Source of the DNA: Voacanga thouarsii
Taxonomy: Eukaryota; Streptophyta; Magnoliopsida; Gentianales; Apocynaceae
Length of the DNA: 64,000 nt
Assembly (NCBI GenBank): GCA_026120185.1
Contig: JANUWF010001217.1
Location: 3,518,001 to 3,582,000, forward strand
Direction: 5' to 3'
Of this stretch, positions 38,842 to 51,202 are shown in pieces. Position 1 is the stretch's first letter. Each line of letters opens with the position of its first letter. Below the pieces are notes generated by a model. That model worked only from the letters and a program-made list of their open reading frames with translations, had not been told where the DNA came from and made no database searches. Position numbers and translations under genes: made by a program.

Positions 38842-40132
38842 TGAAAAACCTTAGGGGGTGAATAAGATTTTTGGCAAATTTAAAATGCTTTTCAAAAATT
38901 TATTTTGAGATACTCCTTTGTATTTCAGATCGAAAAGATTGCAACTGATACAACGAGAAACTTTTGGAATATCTTAAATATCAACTACAATCTGAATGAG
39001 ATTAGACACACGATGTGCAATTAATACAATAGTGAAGATGGCTTGGTGAGAAACATAAAGATTTCTTTTGAGTGATTTAAAAAAAAAAAAAATTTAAGTA
39101 AGGAAGTTTGCAACTTGACGAATTTAAATGCAGAGAGAGTAAACACGAGATTTATAGTGGTTCGATCTACCAAGATGTACATCTACTACCTTAAACTCAC
39201 ACTTAAGGATTTTCAACTAGATTTCATTAAACTCACCCAACTTAATGGTGTCTATCTATACCAATTACATAAGAGGATCACCACACTTGGTTTTACCAAA
39301 ACCTCTCAATCAATTAACAAATAAAGGTTCACCCTAAATGGGTTTTACACCACAACCTTAGTACACAAAGAGGATTATAGAAATGAACCAAAGATAGTTC
39401 ACTATTTTGAGCAAATATACAAACAAATTAGCACAAACAACCTTTACCTTTTTGAAGCAATTTGATTTCACTTTGCAGCACTATGAAAAGGGAGATTTTT
39501 GTTTTCTAGAGAGTAAGAATGTTTCTTAAAAAGATAGGACAAAAATTTGCTTTAAAATTCAGTTTTGAAACCTTTTATAAGAGCAAAAAATAAAAGGTAG
39601 AGCTCTAACGGCTAGTTTCACGCTATCAGATTTTTCAGAGTTTTGGACTCAAGGATCAGATGAGGGTGCATCCAAAAGGTGAGTCCAAAATGTCACTTTT
39701 TAAGCAAAAACGACTTGACACTATTCACTGAGTTTTGGACGAGGCTTTTGGATGCAGAGTTATCCAAACTACTCAATCCAAAATTATGAAGATTTAAAAT
39801 TTTAAAATATTTTTACTTGTGTGCTTCAAGGTGGAAATAAACTGAATTATAAGATAAAGAAGATATAGGAATTTACACAAAATACCTTATCAGAATGATT
39901 CCTAATCTAAAGTTCTTTCACAGGGATTTCTTGGTATGCAATCTCTTAAACTTATCTTATACTCGATCGCCCATTTTTGGATTCCATTACTCAAGAGTTG
40001 CTTAGCAATCTCATTTATACGCCTTAACAGAATTGAGGTCAAATATGTCCTATCACATATAAATCACACAGGTTAGTCCTTATCAATATCTGTTACACGT
40101 TAAAATATAGGAGAATGCCCTTAGAGCTAACA
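38842..40132 (-). repeat. 5' LTR of the nested copia element (1291 bp)
   Basis: Starts TGTTAGC at 40132 and ends TTTTTCA at 38842, minus strand. A TATA box (TATAAAA, 39579-39573) lies inside, about 740 bp from the 3' end. The low-coordinate 774 bp are also present at 33955-34721. The outer boundary is fixed by the ATGTA duplication and by the point where the older copia frame resumes. Confidence 0.85.
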
Positions 40133-40137
40133 ATGTA

Positions 40138-41840
40138 ATTCTCAATTATTCTTCATGTCATTATGGATTCAAGATGACTTAATTGGTCTTGCCAAATAGT
40201 AAAATTAATTGGATCAGTAAACTTTTAATTTAATAAATTATGTATTTCAATAGCATTTATTTTTGCGTAATACAAGTAAAAAAAACAGATGATAGTTTTT
40301 CTAATAGATATGCCTTTCTTGAGACAATAGTTGTAATGCATAAATATTCATAATTTTCCTCACTCATTGTCTCAATACGATATTTATTTTGGTAGATATT
40401 TTAATACTTAATAAATTTCTTCAATACTTTGAAGAGAATAATGCATTATGTATCTTAAATTTTGTCTATCCAAATAGAAATATGTTAGCTCTTTTGGAGC
40501 GATCGATCAATTTTGTACTACCATCTATAATAATGATATTTGTTTATTCAATCTTTAGGCGAGAGAAATATCTTTTGTCTTTCAATATAGTACCCATTGT
40601 ACCGCCATCATTGAATCATATATCTTTATTTCCATTCTTTGAGTTAGAATAAGAAATGATATCTATATTTTACAATTTGAATATGAAAACATTAATAATA
40701 AAATAATGATATTTTCAAAGTATAAGATAATATGTACATTAATCATTCTCCAGTAATATAAATATTAAAACTTTAACTTTTTAAAACATTTTTATCACCA
40801 ATTAAATGATCAATTCTACTTTTTGGATACTCAAAGAAATCTATCGCTTCCAAACGCATCACATCAATTTCAACATTATCAATTTTTGTTTCTATATTAG
40901 TAGTCTTGAGAACTAAAATGTGTTTTAATATTTTTGTCTTTCTTCTCAAGTGATATTGATAGAGGTCAACAAGATGTTTGTTGTACAACAAGCACGTGAC
41001 TAATACCCTTTTTTACCGCATTTGTAGCATTAATATTCACAAACATCATTTTTTTCCCCCTTTTCTTTTCTCATCATTCTTTGCCTACTTACAGTGGTGA
41101 TTTTTAGAATTTGATAAGGTATGTTGACGACTACTATTATAAGGGATATTTTTACTATAATTGCGTCTGCATCCACGTCAACATTAATGACTACAGTCAC
41201 AAACATGACCTTAGCCTCTTTCAAGGACAAAATGAGAAGTTCTAGTTGTATTCATTTAAAAAAATGGAATAGAACAGGATAGTCAAATTTTATGATTTTT
41301 TATCAATATTTTATTATTTTGTTCGGTTACTAGGAGATAATATATCAATTTTTTACATTTTAAATAATTTTTTCTCAATATTACTATTGTAAGAGCATAT
41401 TCGAAGCATGAAAAGTTGAGAAAGTTTTCTTCGACACATCTTCATTAATTTTTCTCCAAATACTTTCAATTGAGAAGAAATTTTGAATATTGAATTATTA
41501 TGCACCTATCGATCTAAAATCTTGTAGACGCAAGTGCAACCAATCATGATAAGCTTTTGAAAGAATGACTATCCTATGGTAGTCATATCATTCTTTTAAA
41601 TTATTACACATAAAAAGTGGATCTTTTATATTAAGATATTCATCCTTCAAATCTTTGTGAATATAATGAAGAAGAGTCATCGCTTTAGCACGATTTTGAT
41701 TTTATGTTATATTATCTTTTTTAATATTAGCTTCAAAACTCAAAGAATATAGATGAATTTCAACATCAAGCATACATGATAAATATTATCTATAATATTA
41801 TTGTGCAACGGCATAAGTTTCTCATTTATATCTTAAAGGC
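40138..41840 (-). pseudogene. Older Ty1/copia element: gag and protease remnants
   Basis: On the minus strand, gag of the UBN2_2 type starts near 41840 and runs through pieces such as YHDWLHLRLQDF (about 41540). A Gly/Asn-rich linker and a decayed knuckle (CYKCGKKG, about 41020) follow, then the tail HLVDLYQ ... FFEYP.S.IDHLIGD (40991-40773). Protease and pre-integrase sequence follows to 40138, ending in RIIEN at the exact point where the nested element inserted. Many stops and shifts are present. Together with 30474-33949 it makes one old element. Confidence 0.75.
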
Positions 41841-43086
41841 TAGGCATAATTATTTTGAGACGGCAAACCATAAATACAACTAAGAAAATCGTACTACTTT
41901 TTTTTTTTTTTTTTACTATTTGATGAATCTCTAGTACTTGTGCACCTGAAAGAACCAAAAGAAAAATGGAAAATGAGATTACAGGAAAGAAGGATATAAT
42001 ATTCTGTCTACAGACGTGAGAACTTTGGCGGTGTTCCAATTCTCTATTTACTAACAGCAGGATTTTCACCCTCTCGTCCTATAATTTTCAAATTTTACTA
42101 GCAATCCCATGTTGACCAAGCAATACTTATTACTATTAAATCATTGAATAAAAATAGGGGGAAAAAAGAAAGCGCTTTACAAGTTTGGTTTTCGCTTTTT
42201 AATGTGGCTTTTGCCCATATCAAATGATGGTTTTATGTTTCCATTTTGGGCGGTTTTTCCTGCCGCTTGACTCAAATTTTGTTGTTATTTATTGCTACTT
42301 GTTTCAAAATTTTGAGCAGCTAAATAGCATATTGCAAGATTTTAAAGAAATTTAGGAATATTCCAATATTATCATAGCAAAAGAGTAGCCAAGTCTTTTC
42401 CTATTTAGCTGCCTTTTGCATTATTAATTTTGACTCATGATATAGGAAAGAACCATGGTAAATTAACTAACTGTGAATGTACAACTATATTATTTTGCTG
42501 CTGCTTCTGCAAAAGTTGAATTCTAACCAATTACTCAACAATCCTCCAAATAAACCAGCTTATTTTGTGTAGCTAAAGTTGCTAAAAGGTCTTTGAATTA
42601 AAGAAAAATGTCTGCAACTTCTGAATTTTTACACAAGATGGACTCAACTTCTTCAAATCCATCTGCTTCTTATTGATTTTATTAATTTAGAAACTCAATT
42701 GGTTCTGGAGGCATGGTATTTGATTAAAAGTACTTTTCCACTTTCTTAGGTGAGAAACTCTCAACAAATTAGGACAACACTTGGTGAAGTTTCGAGAAGC
42801 AAAGGAATCAAAAAACAGCGCAATGCCTAACTTCATGCTCAAAAAATTCTGTAAATATATTATCTGTGGAATATATAACAAATATAGCAACCACAAGTAG
42901 CACTACTATGTCTACAAACTATCATTTTGATTTCCAAAATATCATATTTGGACTTTTGACAGAACCCCATATAGACACTTTTGCTTTTGAACTACACATA
43001 CTCATAAGAAAGTTCTGAAAAATTCCCCTCCACAAAATTTCAGGACCATTCCTTCTTTGCAAATATTTGAACTCATAGCTATAAAT
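41841..43086. other. Intergenic, no gene seen
   Basis: AT-rich DNA with a T17 run near 41900. The older copia element should have its 5' LTR here, but no sequence resembling 30474-30826 is found. It is probably deleted. Confidence 0.4.
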
Positions 43087-43308
43087 ATGAAAGTGTTACT
43101 TCTATATTTTATTTTGATCTGTTGCATTTTGCACACATATCCAACCAAAACTTCAAAAAACATTGTTGGGCATCATCATGAAACCTCCAAAGCAAATCAC
43201 TACAACAGAGGATTAAGAAATGTGCTTTTGATGATGTCGAATACCAGAGCTGGAAGGAGAAAGACAAAGAGTCAGGTTCAAGAACCATCTCATTCAAGTC
43301 TGTTCTGA
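43087..43308 (+). CDS. Candidate small secreted peptide (73 aa)
   Basis: ATG at 43087, TGA at 43306-43308; a second in-frame start codon upstream would only extend it by ten residues. The product has a textbook signal peptide (MKVLLLYFILICCIL) followed by a hydrophilic, His- and Arg-rich chain with a dibasic-rich centre (TRAGRRKTK) and a short Ser-rich end, SHSSLF. No cysteines occur after the signal peptide. Size and layout fit plant prepropeptides of post-translationally processed signals, but the end matches none of the families I know (CLE, CEP, IDA, RGF, PSK, PIP). It could also be a chance ORF. No intron is needed. Confidence 0.4.
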   Translation: MKVLLLYFILICCILHTYPTKTSKNIVGHHHETSKANHYNRGLRNVLLMMSNTRAGRRKTKSQVQEPSHSSLF

Positions 43309-44771
43309 AACTAATTTTTTGCTTCAAATCACTGGTTTCTGATTTATCAACAGAGACACTTATGCATTATCTACAACCAAATTCGGAAATGGCTTCTAAT
43401 GTTTGGAAAACTGCAGTGGTGCAAGGCTTCTATGTTTGTATCACTACATGTTATTGATTAGTATATTGATTTTGATTAAGATTTTATAACACAATCAGGA
43501 GAATAGTAAAATATTCTCTATCATGAGCTCAAAATGGACTTAGGTGAACCTTGATGTGGGTCATAATCCTTCTACCTTTTTAAGAATGGCAAGGAAAGAA
43601 GATTTTAAAGGTTGGTGGATGTGAATTATGTTCAGGATAACTGATAATTGAATATGAACACTCTTAATGTTGTGTACATTGGATTTACACTATTAGGGCT
43701 CTTTAAATTTTGAAAAATGATTGTAGATGTATTCTTTGATTTTGGCCTATCAGACTTCTCTACTGTTGGTGTTGTGCCTCGTGTTTCCTATGTATCAAAA
43801 TTAATATTTGGGCACATTTAGTATTTTAGTGCCTTGTATTCTCAAGCTTAAGCTAATAAGGTAATTTGAACATATATCAAATATGTTATCCTATATTTCT
43901 ATCGAATTTGGCAACATACCTATTACTTTATTTGTATAACTAAAATTGCTAAAAGTTCTTTGATCTAAACAAAAACGAATGTAACTTTTGAATTTTTCAC
44001 TTTCACATTCTTTAACATTATCTTCTTGCTGAACTTTGTTCAATGTTTGATTGATATAGAAGTCATAGTTCCATTATGATCTATTGTCATTTGCTAAGAC
44101 CTTTGGAACAGTGTTTGAATTTTGAACTCTTATCCTTATTCTTAAATTTGTTCATTCTACAGTATGAAATTTGGTAATAATCAAAGGATATGTTTTGTTG
44201 GACCAAAAAGAAACAGGAATAATTTGCTTTCAAATATACTGCTTTAATTATACACACTGTGACTAATACCTTTTGATAATTTATTAGGCTCTTTTTTTGG
44301 AATATAAGAGTATCGCTTGAGAGGGTCATCTATGATTAAGAGTTTTGTTGCCACTATTTTGACATTCATGGTAAATACTATATACTTGCCTTATTCATGT
44401 ATAAAATGTAAGATTACTCCCCTCTCCCAAAGGAAAAAGGTTATTTAACGAATTCAATTGTTTGGGATCCTATTTTGATTCCAGAACAAACCAAATGGCA
44501 TTGCTTAATGCTAATTTCAAATTCTATAACAAAGGATTAAGCCATGCTAGTTTTATAATGCTTGTTCTGGAAATAAATAGATTATTTCGTATTTCTTTTT
44601 TTTAAAAAAATCTCAATTGGTTAATTTCTGATTGATTTTATTACTTCAAAAGTTTAGTTGGTTTTGGAGACATGATATTTGATTAAAAGTAATTTTTCAC
44701 TTTGTTAGGTGACAAATTCTCAACAGATTGGGGAACAACACTTGTGAGATGAAAAGTAGTATATGTATATA

Positions 44772-44817
<46 letters not shown>

Positions 44818-46435
44818 TCCAAATTTTTTGAAATCCATTTTCACTCAATAAGTAAAGATGAATTTCCTAATGCCTCTGTTTTTAGTTTGAATGCGTCCAA
44901 GCTAGAAACGGGGATCCTCCCACAAGTAGGTTACTCTTTTTTTTTTTCTAGTTGGACTTAATTTCGGTCAAATTGGGGAAAAACTTCGAACCTTAATTAA
45001 CTTTAGTATCTGACCCTTCAATCTAAAGATGGATTAGAGACAGATATATCCCTGCCTAAATTTAGGAATAAATTAAAGACATGAAAACTTCATCTCTAAA
45101 ATTTGAGACTAAGGAACAAATCCATCTTCAAAATTATTTAGAGATGAATTTTGGGCATTTGGAGATGAAGTTTTTGTGTCTCTAAATCCAATTTCTCCCG
45201 AGGTGCATGAGTGATGTCTCTAAGGCTAAAATTGGTCACTCAAAATGATTTAAGGACTCAAAAAGGTTAAAACAACATTTTGGGGACAAGTATGATGAAA
45301 CAAAGATTATTTAAGGGCTAATTAGGTGATGACTTATATTCCAAAATTATAACAGACTAATAGTTTAATACCAAGTGGGAAATGAATATAAATTTTTATT
45401 GTAAATTAATTAATTACCAATATCTCTTCTTCAAACGTTTCCCAAAGTTTGTGCCAATAGATTACATGATCACAAGGTCCATTTCAACGTTTCAGACAGC
45501 AATTTTAAATATTATTTATTGTTTTCTTAGGAGTTTTTCCAAAGCCAACTATTGGATGCCAACGAAAAAATGATTGGAGCACAACCGTCACCAAACAGGG
45601 TTTTGTCCTATTTGATCTCCGTTTAATTCTGGGAGGCCTTATCTGAAGAGTCGACATTCTGCTTTCCTTTTCCTTTTCCTTCTGCCTCGTCGATGCTTCC
45701 AACTCTACATTTTCTAAGATTAAAGAACAGGTATCTGTTACACTATCGTATCGAGATTTATTTACCCAAAAAAAAAAAAAAAAACATATCGGGATCAATT
45801 ATTTCATTAAATTTTTTTTACTAAATAAGCTATTATTCTTGTTATTCTTGAAGAATTAAATTATTATTTTTATTTATTATACGGTGAGTATTATATTATT
45901 AATTTATTGATAGACTATACATCAAAAAAATAAAAATAAAAAGCAAAAAAAGATGTACATCATTAGCAATTGTCATTTATCTCGAGATCTCTTATGGGTT
46001 TGCATTTCCAGCATTACAACATTAGACTAATTTATCCCTCTGAAATGCAGATTATAGTTTCCTAAAGCAATTTCAATAAATATTTAATCAAAATAATTAA
46101 TCCACCAAAGGTATTAAATATAGTTTTTTTTAGGATATTTTAATGCAACTTGCACGGCTGCACTCCCTGGCCCCAACTGAGACATCGTGTCCTTTCCCAC
46201 CGAGTTGGCAATAAGATACTGACAACTAGTGAGACCGAAGGCATATAAGGTTGACGTTCATGAATCCCATTCCATTCCAGAATTGAATTCTTGCTTTCCC
46301 CATCTCCCCTCCTCTCTGTATCTGTGAAGAGAACAGAGAGCATTTTCAAGTTATTTCAAAACCTTTGTGACTTCCCTCTCCTCTCTTTCTTCATTTTGCT
46401 TTCTCTTGCGCCTACAATCTTATTTTGCAGGAAGG
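43309..46435. other. Intergenic between the peptide candidate and the NPF gene
   Basis: AT-rich, with a (TA)n tract at about 44777-44812. 45030-45230 contains repeated GAGATGAA/TTCATCTC words in both orientations and may be a decayed DNA-transposon derivative. The NPF promoter should lie at about 46100-46400, where the sequence is GC-richer. No further gene is seen. Confidence 0.4.
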
Positions 46436-48952
46436 ATGGAGATTTCTTTCAAGAGAGTAGTTGGTAAGTTTGAGCATTACAATTAATGTCTAGTTCCAAA
46501 AAAAAAAAAAAAAAAAAACCTTTTGCATATTCTTCGGTTTAATGCCATGATTAGTGTTGCATATTGCTGCACTCGAAGAGACATTGTTTACTTCTTGTGA
46601 AGAACTAATTAGTCATTCCTTCTTTTTTTGTCTGCATTCTTGCAGTTCTGATATGGGCTGATATATTGGCTGGATACGTGATCTGGATTATGCCAACGTA
46701 CTTAACGAATGTCTGGAAACTAGACTTTACTCGTGCTTCTGGAATACAGAATGTATACAGTGCCCTTACAAAAGTACTGCCATTGTTCTTTGTCCTTGGA
46801 GTGGATGCTTTTCTGGGCAACTACTTGATGCTGGTCCTTTCCAGCATAGCCTCTACAGTAGTAAGTTCATACTTTGTCCTGATCTTTTTGCTAACCTTTT
46901 ATAATTTGATGATTGCTACCTGATTGATTGAAGTTCTTGTGTCATGAGATGAACAATTTAAAGCAAAAAACATAATTGTGAAGGTCTGAAATATGAAGAT
47001 GAAAACAATTTTTCTTAGTAGGACAGAGTATTTTCTCTGAAAAGTGCCCCAAAAGTTGAAGGTAGCATGTCTTTGCCCTTACCATGTACTGAAATTTTCA
47101 ACTTTCTATCTAAAGAAGGAAAAATAGTTATAGCCATATATGGAGAATTTGGCTAAGACAATATGTGAACTCAGTAGGACAGTGTCGATTGAATCTGCAG
47201 TTGAAGTTTGATTGGTAAATAGTTTTTAATGAACCATCATAAATTCTTTACAAATCTATACCAAAATGTTTACAGCTGAGCTCGCTTGTTAGTATGCGAT
47301 GACCTTACCCTGTTGAAATTGTTCTGTAATTTGCAGTGAAACCACTTAATAGACCCTTTTATTGAACCGAACCACTTATTCATTGTCGAATGATTATACA
47401 TTTTCTATAAAGGTCGCTATGATTCAAGAAAATCTGCACTTCTTTCGGTATTGTTCGCCTTTTTGATAACTCATCTTCGACTACATCCAGGGATTGGGAT
47501 TACTCTCTATGTCTACTCCACCGGTGCTCTCAAAATCTACCGGGACCTGTAGTCAATACAAACCTGAATGCCTTGGTCGGACACAGAAAGCACTCTTCTA
47601 TACATCTTTAGCATTGATAGCTATTGGCGTAGCAGGTCACATTGTTTCTCTAGTTGCATTTGTATCCAAGCAATTGGAAATGAAGCAAGATTCCCAAAGA
47701 AAAGAAGAGGCACAAGCAGCTACCGAAGAAGTAAAATTTGATCCAGTCGAGGCAATGCTATCCTTGCTGAAAGGCAACAACTCATTTCGCGTCTTTCTGG
47801 TAATACTTGTTCCAGTTATCGGAATCATTGCGCTTCCATATGTAAAGCCGTGGTCGATCCGGTTTGGAGTTCCTGCAATTTGTACTTTGGTGGCAACAAT
47901 ACTATTCGTGAGCGGTTCTTGTCGGTACGTTAACGATCGTAAACCGCAACAGAATTTACTGACTAATGTAATCAGAGTGCTCATAGCTTCCACTTGCAAA
48001 ATGCGCCATAAACGTCCGGAAAACATTCGAGACCTGCATAAATATGATGAATATGAGGGTAAACATATCCAGGGCCTAAGGTATATGGAATCAATACTTC
48101 ACTCTTTTTGCTTTTTGCCAAATCAGTCTCGCGATCTCCTTTGGCTTGTCAAATTTCACTGGGAAATTCTCAATTTCTTTTCCTAACTTCAGGTTCTTGG
48201 AGAAGGCTGCCATTGTAGAAGAACAAGGGAAGAACAAATGGAGACTATGCACAGTTTCAGAGGTCGAAGATACAAAAATCACAATTCGCATGATTCCATT
48301 TTGGATAACCATCGTAATTTCAGGAGTGATAACATCCATTGGAAATACTTACTTCGTTGAGCAAGCAAATCGCCTGAATTACAAGGTAGGAAAGCTAAAG
48401 GTCCCTATAACGATCCTACTAGCATTCTATAACTACTCTAAGCTAGGATTTTCATCACGATTTTTGGGTATAGCAAAAACAAAGTATGCACCCGCAGTGG
48501 GTATAGTGTTCGCTGTTCTTTGCTGCATAATTGCTTCTATAGTCGAATCTCGAAGGCTTCATGTGATTAGAGATCATGGGCTACTCGATAAACCTGACGA
48601 AAAAATTCCAATGACTGCATTCATGTTGCTTCCACAGTACTTTCTTCTAGCTGGTCATGACTCAATTTTTGAGAACAGTATTTCTGGGTTCTTTATTGAT
48701 GAGGCTTCTGAATCAATGAAAAAGTACGCTGCATATATGACCCAAGGAGTATCTGGTCTAGGAATAGTGGGAAGCGTTTTATCGGTTTATGTTGTAGGTA
48801 GAATAAGTGAGAGGGGAGGACGCACCAATTGGTTTCAAGATACCTTGAATAAGAGTCGCCTGGACAACTATTATTGGGTATTGGCAGTTCTGAGTGCTGC
48901 CAATTTTTTTTGGTATCTCTTTGCTGCATTACGGCATCGTCATGGAAAGTAA
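46436..48952 (+). CDS. NPF (NRT1/PTR family) proton-coupled transporter, NPF5.5-like
   Basis: A multi-pass MFS transporter of the plant NRT1/PTR family; relatives move nitrate, peptides or hormones across membranes. Four exons, 46436-46463, 46646-46860, 47491-48080 and 48193-48952, all with GT..AG borders and matching phases, give 530 residues. The protein opens directly in the first membrane segment (LIWADILAGYVIWIMPTYL). It then shows family sequence such as GIQNVYSALTKVLPLFF, a glycine-rich turn LGLLSMSTPPV, a charged central loop, FLEKAAIVEEQG, VSEVEDTKI, and a C-terminal bundle to NNYYWVL-type sequence (DNYYWVLAVLSAANFFWYL). The proton-coupling ExxE[K/R] signature found near the start of most NPF proteins is not present. 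I see no stops. NPF5.5 is the closest match I recall. A partial copy of exon 4 lies at 57973-64000. Confidence 0.9.
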
Positions 48953-49494
48953 GGATTGAAAAAGAAAAATGTTGGTTTTAGCCTCGTGTAAATCATGACC
49001 CCTTTGTTTCAGATAATTTTGGATCCAAATAATCTCTTTATTAGTATCCTATGTAAGAGCCTGGGTAAGATTTTCACACTAAGATTTGTTGGGTTTTGGA
49101 ATTGCCTATTTTGTAATTTTTGCTTATACGGTATGCCATTTGTATTTTTGTGGTCAAAGGTCCTGGAAAATTCCTAGCAAATATGTATGTGCTTCTCAGC
49201 TCCTGCTTGAAATGCAGCTCATCATCTAATAGATTTCCATGTGTAACGGAATCAATAGCATTTTTCTTTGCATTATATGATTCATAGTTTTTTAAAACTT
49301 CCAATCAACTCTAATTGTGACTTTCCTTTCGTGACCAAAATTTTCACCGTTAGAGACTATGTTTTAACAAAGGAAACAATTTTCTGGCATATGTGAAGAA
49401 AATTTTCATTTTTGGCGATGAAATTTTGAGTTATTTTCATTACTAAAGTTTTTACCTAATTTTCTTGTGGTGATGGGGACACCTAGGTGTAGAC
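48953..49494. other. NPF 3' flank, no gene seen
   Basis: Probable 3' untranslated region and AT-rich flank. Open frames here are short and unconvincing. Confidence 0.5.
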
Positions 49495-49497
49495 TTA

Positions 49498-49935
49498 CAT
49501 TATGTTTGGGTGGGATGAAAAGAGAGAAAAAATGAAGGGGATATAAATTTGGAAATAAATAAGTGATTTATATTATTTGGTTAAGTAAAAAAGATAAATG
49601 GTTTCCACGTTAGCAAAATAGTTCATTCAAATTTAAACCGATTAAGACATAAATTATCATTTACTTCTCTTCACCATAACCAAACGGAAGTAAATTATAT
49701 TTATTCTCTAAGTAAAAGTTCCCTCTCCCTTCTCTTTCCTCTCCCCTAAGGGATAAAACTAGGGACTTAAGATTAAAAGGGGGAAGTTGTATAAAAAGAA
49801 ATATTATAAGAATAACACTATGATTTGTGAAAATTTTTTGGAATGAATAAAATATAAAATTTTAAAATATCTTTTTTAAATTTTTTAAAGTAAATCCGTC
49901 TTTGCTTCCTCTCCCTCGGTGAACCAAACATAGTG
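49498..49935. mobile_element. Tourist-like (PIF/Harbinger) MITE, 438 bp
   Basis: Terminal inverted repeats CATTATGTTTGG (left) and CACTATGTTTGG (read inward from the right) are flanked by TTA on both sides (49495-49497 and 49936-49938). The TTA duplication and the ...TGTTTGG ends are typical of Tourist MITEs. The interior is non-coding. Confidence 0.65.
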
Positions 49936-49939
49936 TTAT

Positions 49940-50742
49940 TTGAGTCCAATACAAGTCTTGCAGTAAACTCATGGCTATCTCACACGCAGTGGCTACAAAT
50001 CCACCATTTACACTTGGGGCCCTTCCTCTGTGTGCAACCTCTCCCATTAAACAGTAACCAATATAAAGTATCAAAGAGTTTTACTAGTAATTCAATTAGC
50101 AAAAAAAAAAAAAAAAAAAAAGAGTTTTACTAATTCCTTTTCAAATTTTAATGTACTGTGACTATCGAAGGGAAAGTTTCAATGGTGGATTTGCCTTGTG
50201 TATTGCTGTATGTACATGGATAGTTGACAATAGTCTTGCTCTCTCTTGGAATGCACCTTCGCTTGTAAGAATAGTGCTGACAAAAATTATTGTGTTTAGA
50301 ACAGAAAAAAAAAATGTATTTGTAATAATGAATTAAACCAAAACTTATGGAGTTTGGAATGACAATACGGTTGGGGACTAAAAATTTCGGCCTCACCCCT
50401 AATTTTCTTATTTCTTTCAATCCCGGGTGCATCTCTGATATGAGAAAAGATAGAGATCCCCATCCCCGACCTCCTCCCAGTAGGCTAATTGGATCTAAAT
50501 TCTTTAATTGAGTTTAAAATTAAAAAATAAAATGAAAAACTGTAAAAAAATTAGATCAACACATTCATCATTAAATTTAAATACAATCACAACTTATTTA
50601 CAAAATGATAATAAAATACAAAAAGAAAACTCCGAATAACTAAATTATATGAACCACAATAAATTATGAAACATAATAAATTTCATATTTCATGTCAAAA
50701 TAAACTTATACACTACTTATATATTTTCTTTTATATCTAGTA

Positions 50743-50790
<48 letters not shown>

Positions 50791-51166
50791 TAGGTATATA
50801 TGTGTGTGTAAGATATTCTTATATATGTTTTGTATGTATATATAACATGTATAAGAATATCTTACACATATAAAAGTATAAGTATTTTATATTTTACTCA
50901 TTTATGCACACACTTATCTACTTACATACTAATTATGTAGGGTGTGTGTATATATATTTAGATTTTTAATATATTATATATATTATATAAATATGCATAC
51001 ACATACTTATACACTATTATAAATATAAATATTTTTTATAATCTATTCTTTTATAAATAAAATTATCTTTATATGTATATTATTTCTTGCATACTAATTA
51101 TATATACTCAAATTTTGTGCATATATGTCTCTGTGTGTGTGTAAAATTTTTATACTTGATGTATAA

Positions 51167-51202
<36 letters not shown>

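Larger units (their letters stand above)
33955..40132 (-). mobile_element. Ty1/copia retrotransposon nested in the older copia element
   Basis: The two ends carry the same long repeat: the 5' LTR at 38842-40132 and a truncated 3' LTR at 33955-34721. ATGTA on the plus strand flanks it at 33950-33954 and 40133-40137 as the 5-bp target duplication. The LTR starts TGTTAGC and ends TTTTTCA. A perfect tRNA-Met primer site (TGGTATCAGAGC, 38839-38828 on minus) follows the 5' LTR. Gag, a long coiled-coil region, GAG-pre-integrase, integrase and RT parts lie between. RNase H and the outer half of the 3' LTR are deleted. Frames are broken, so it is inactive. The lineage is Tork- or SIRE-like by its gag; not resolved further. 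Confidence 0.88.

Noticed and set aside
41833..42069. Hydrophobic minus frame with an apparent 3' splice site (TTCTTTCAG, minus strand)
   Set aside because: No upstream exon or homology; it borders the decayed copia gag and ends in a T17 run.
45500..45800. 97-codon minus frame with charged centre
   Set aside because: Starts in a poly-A/T run and has no domain; probably chance.
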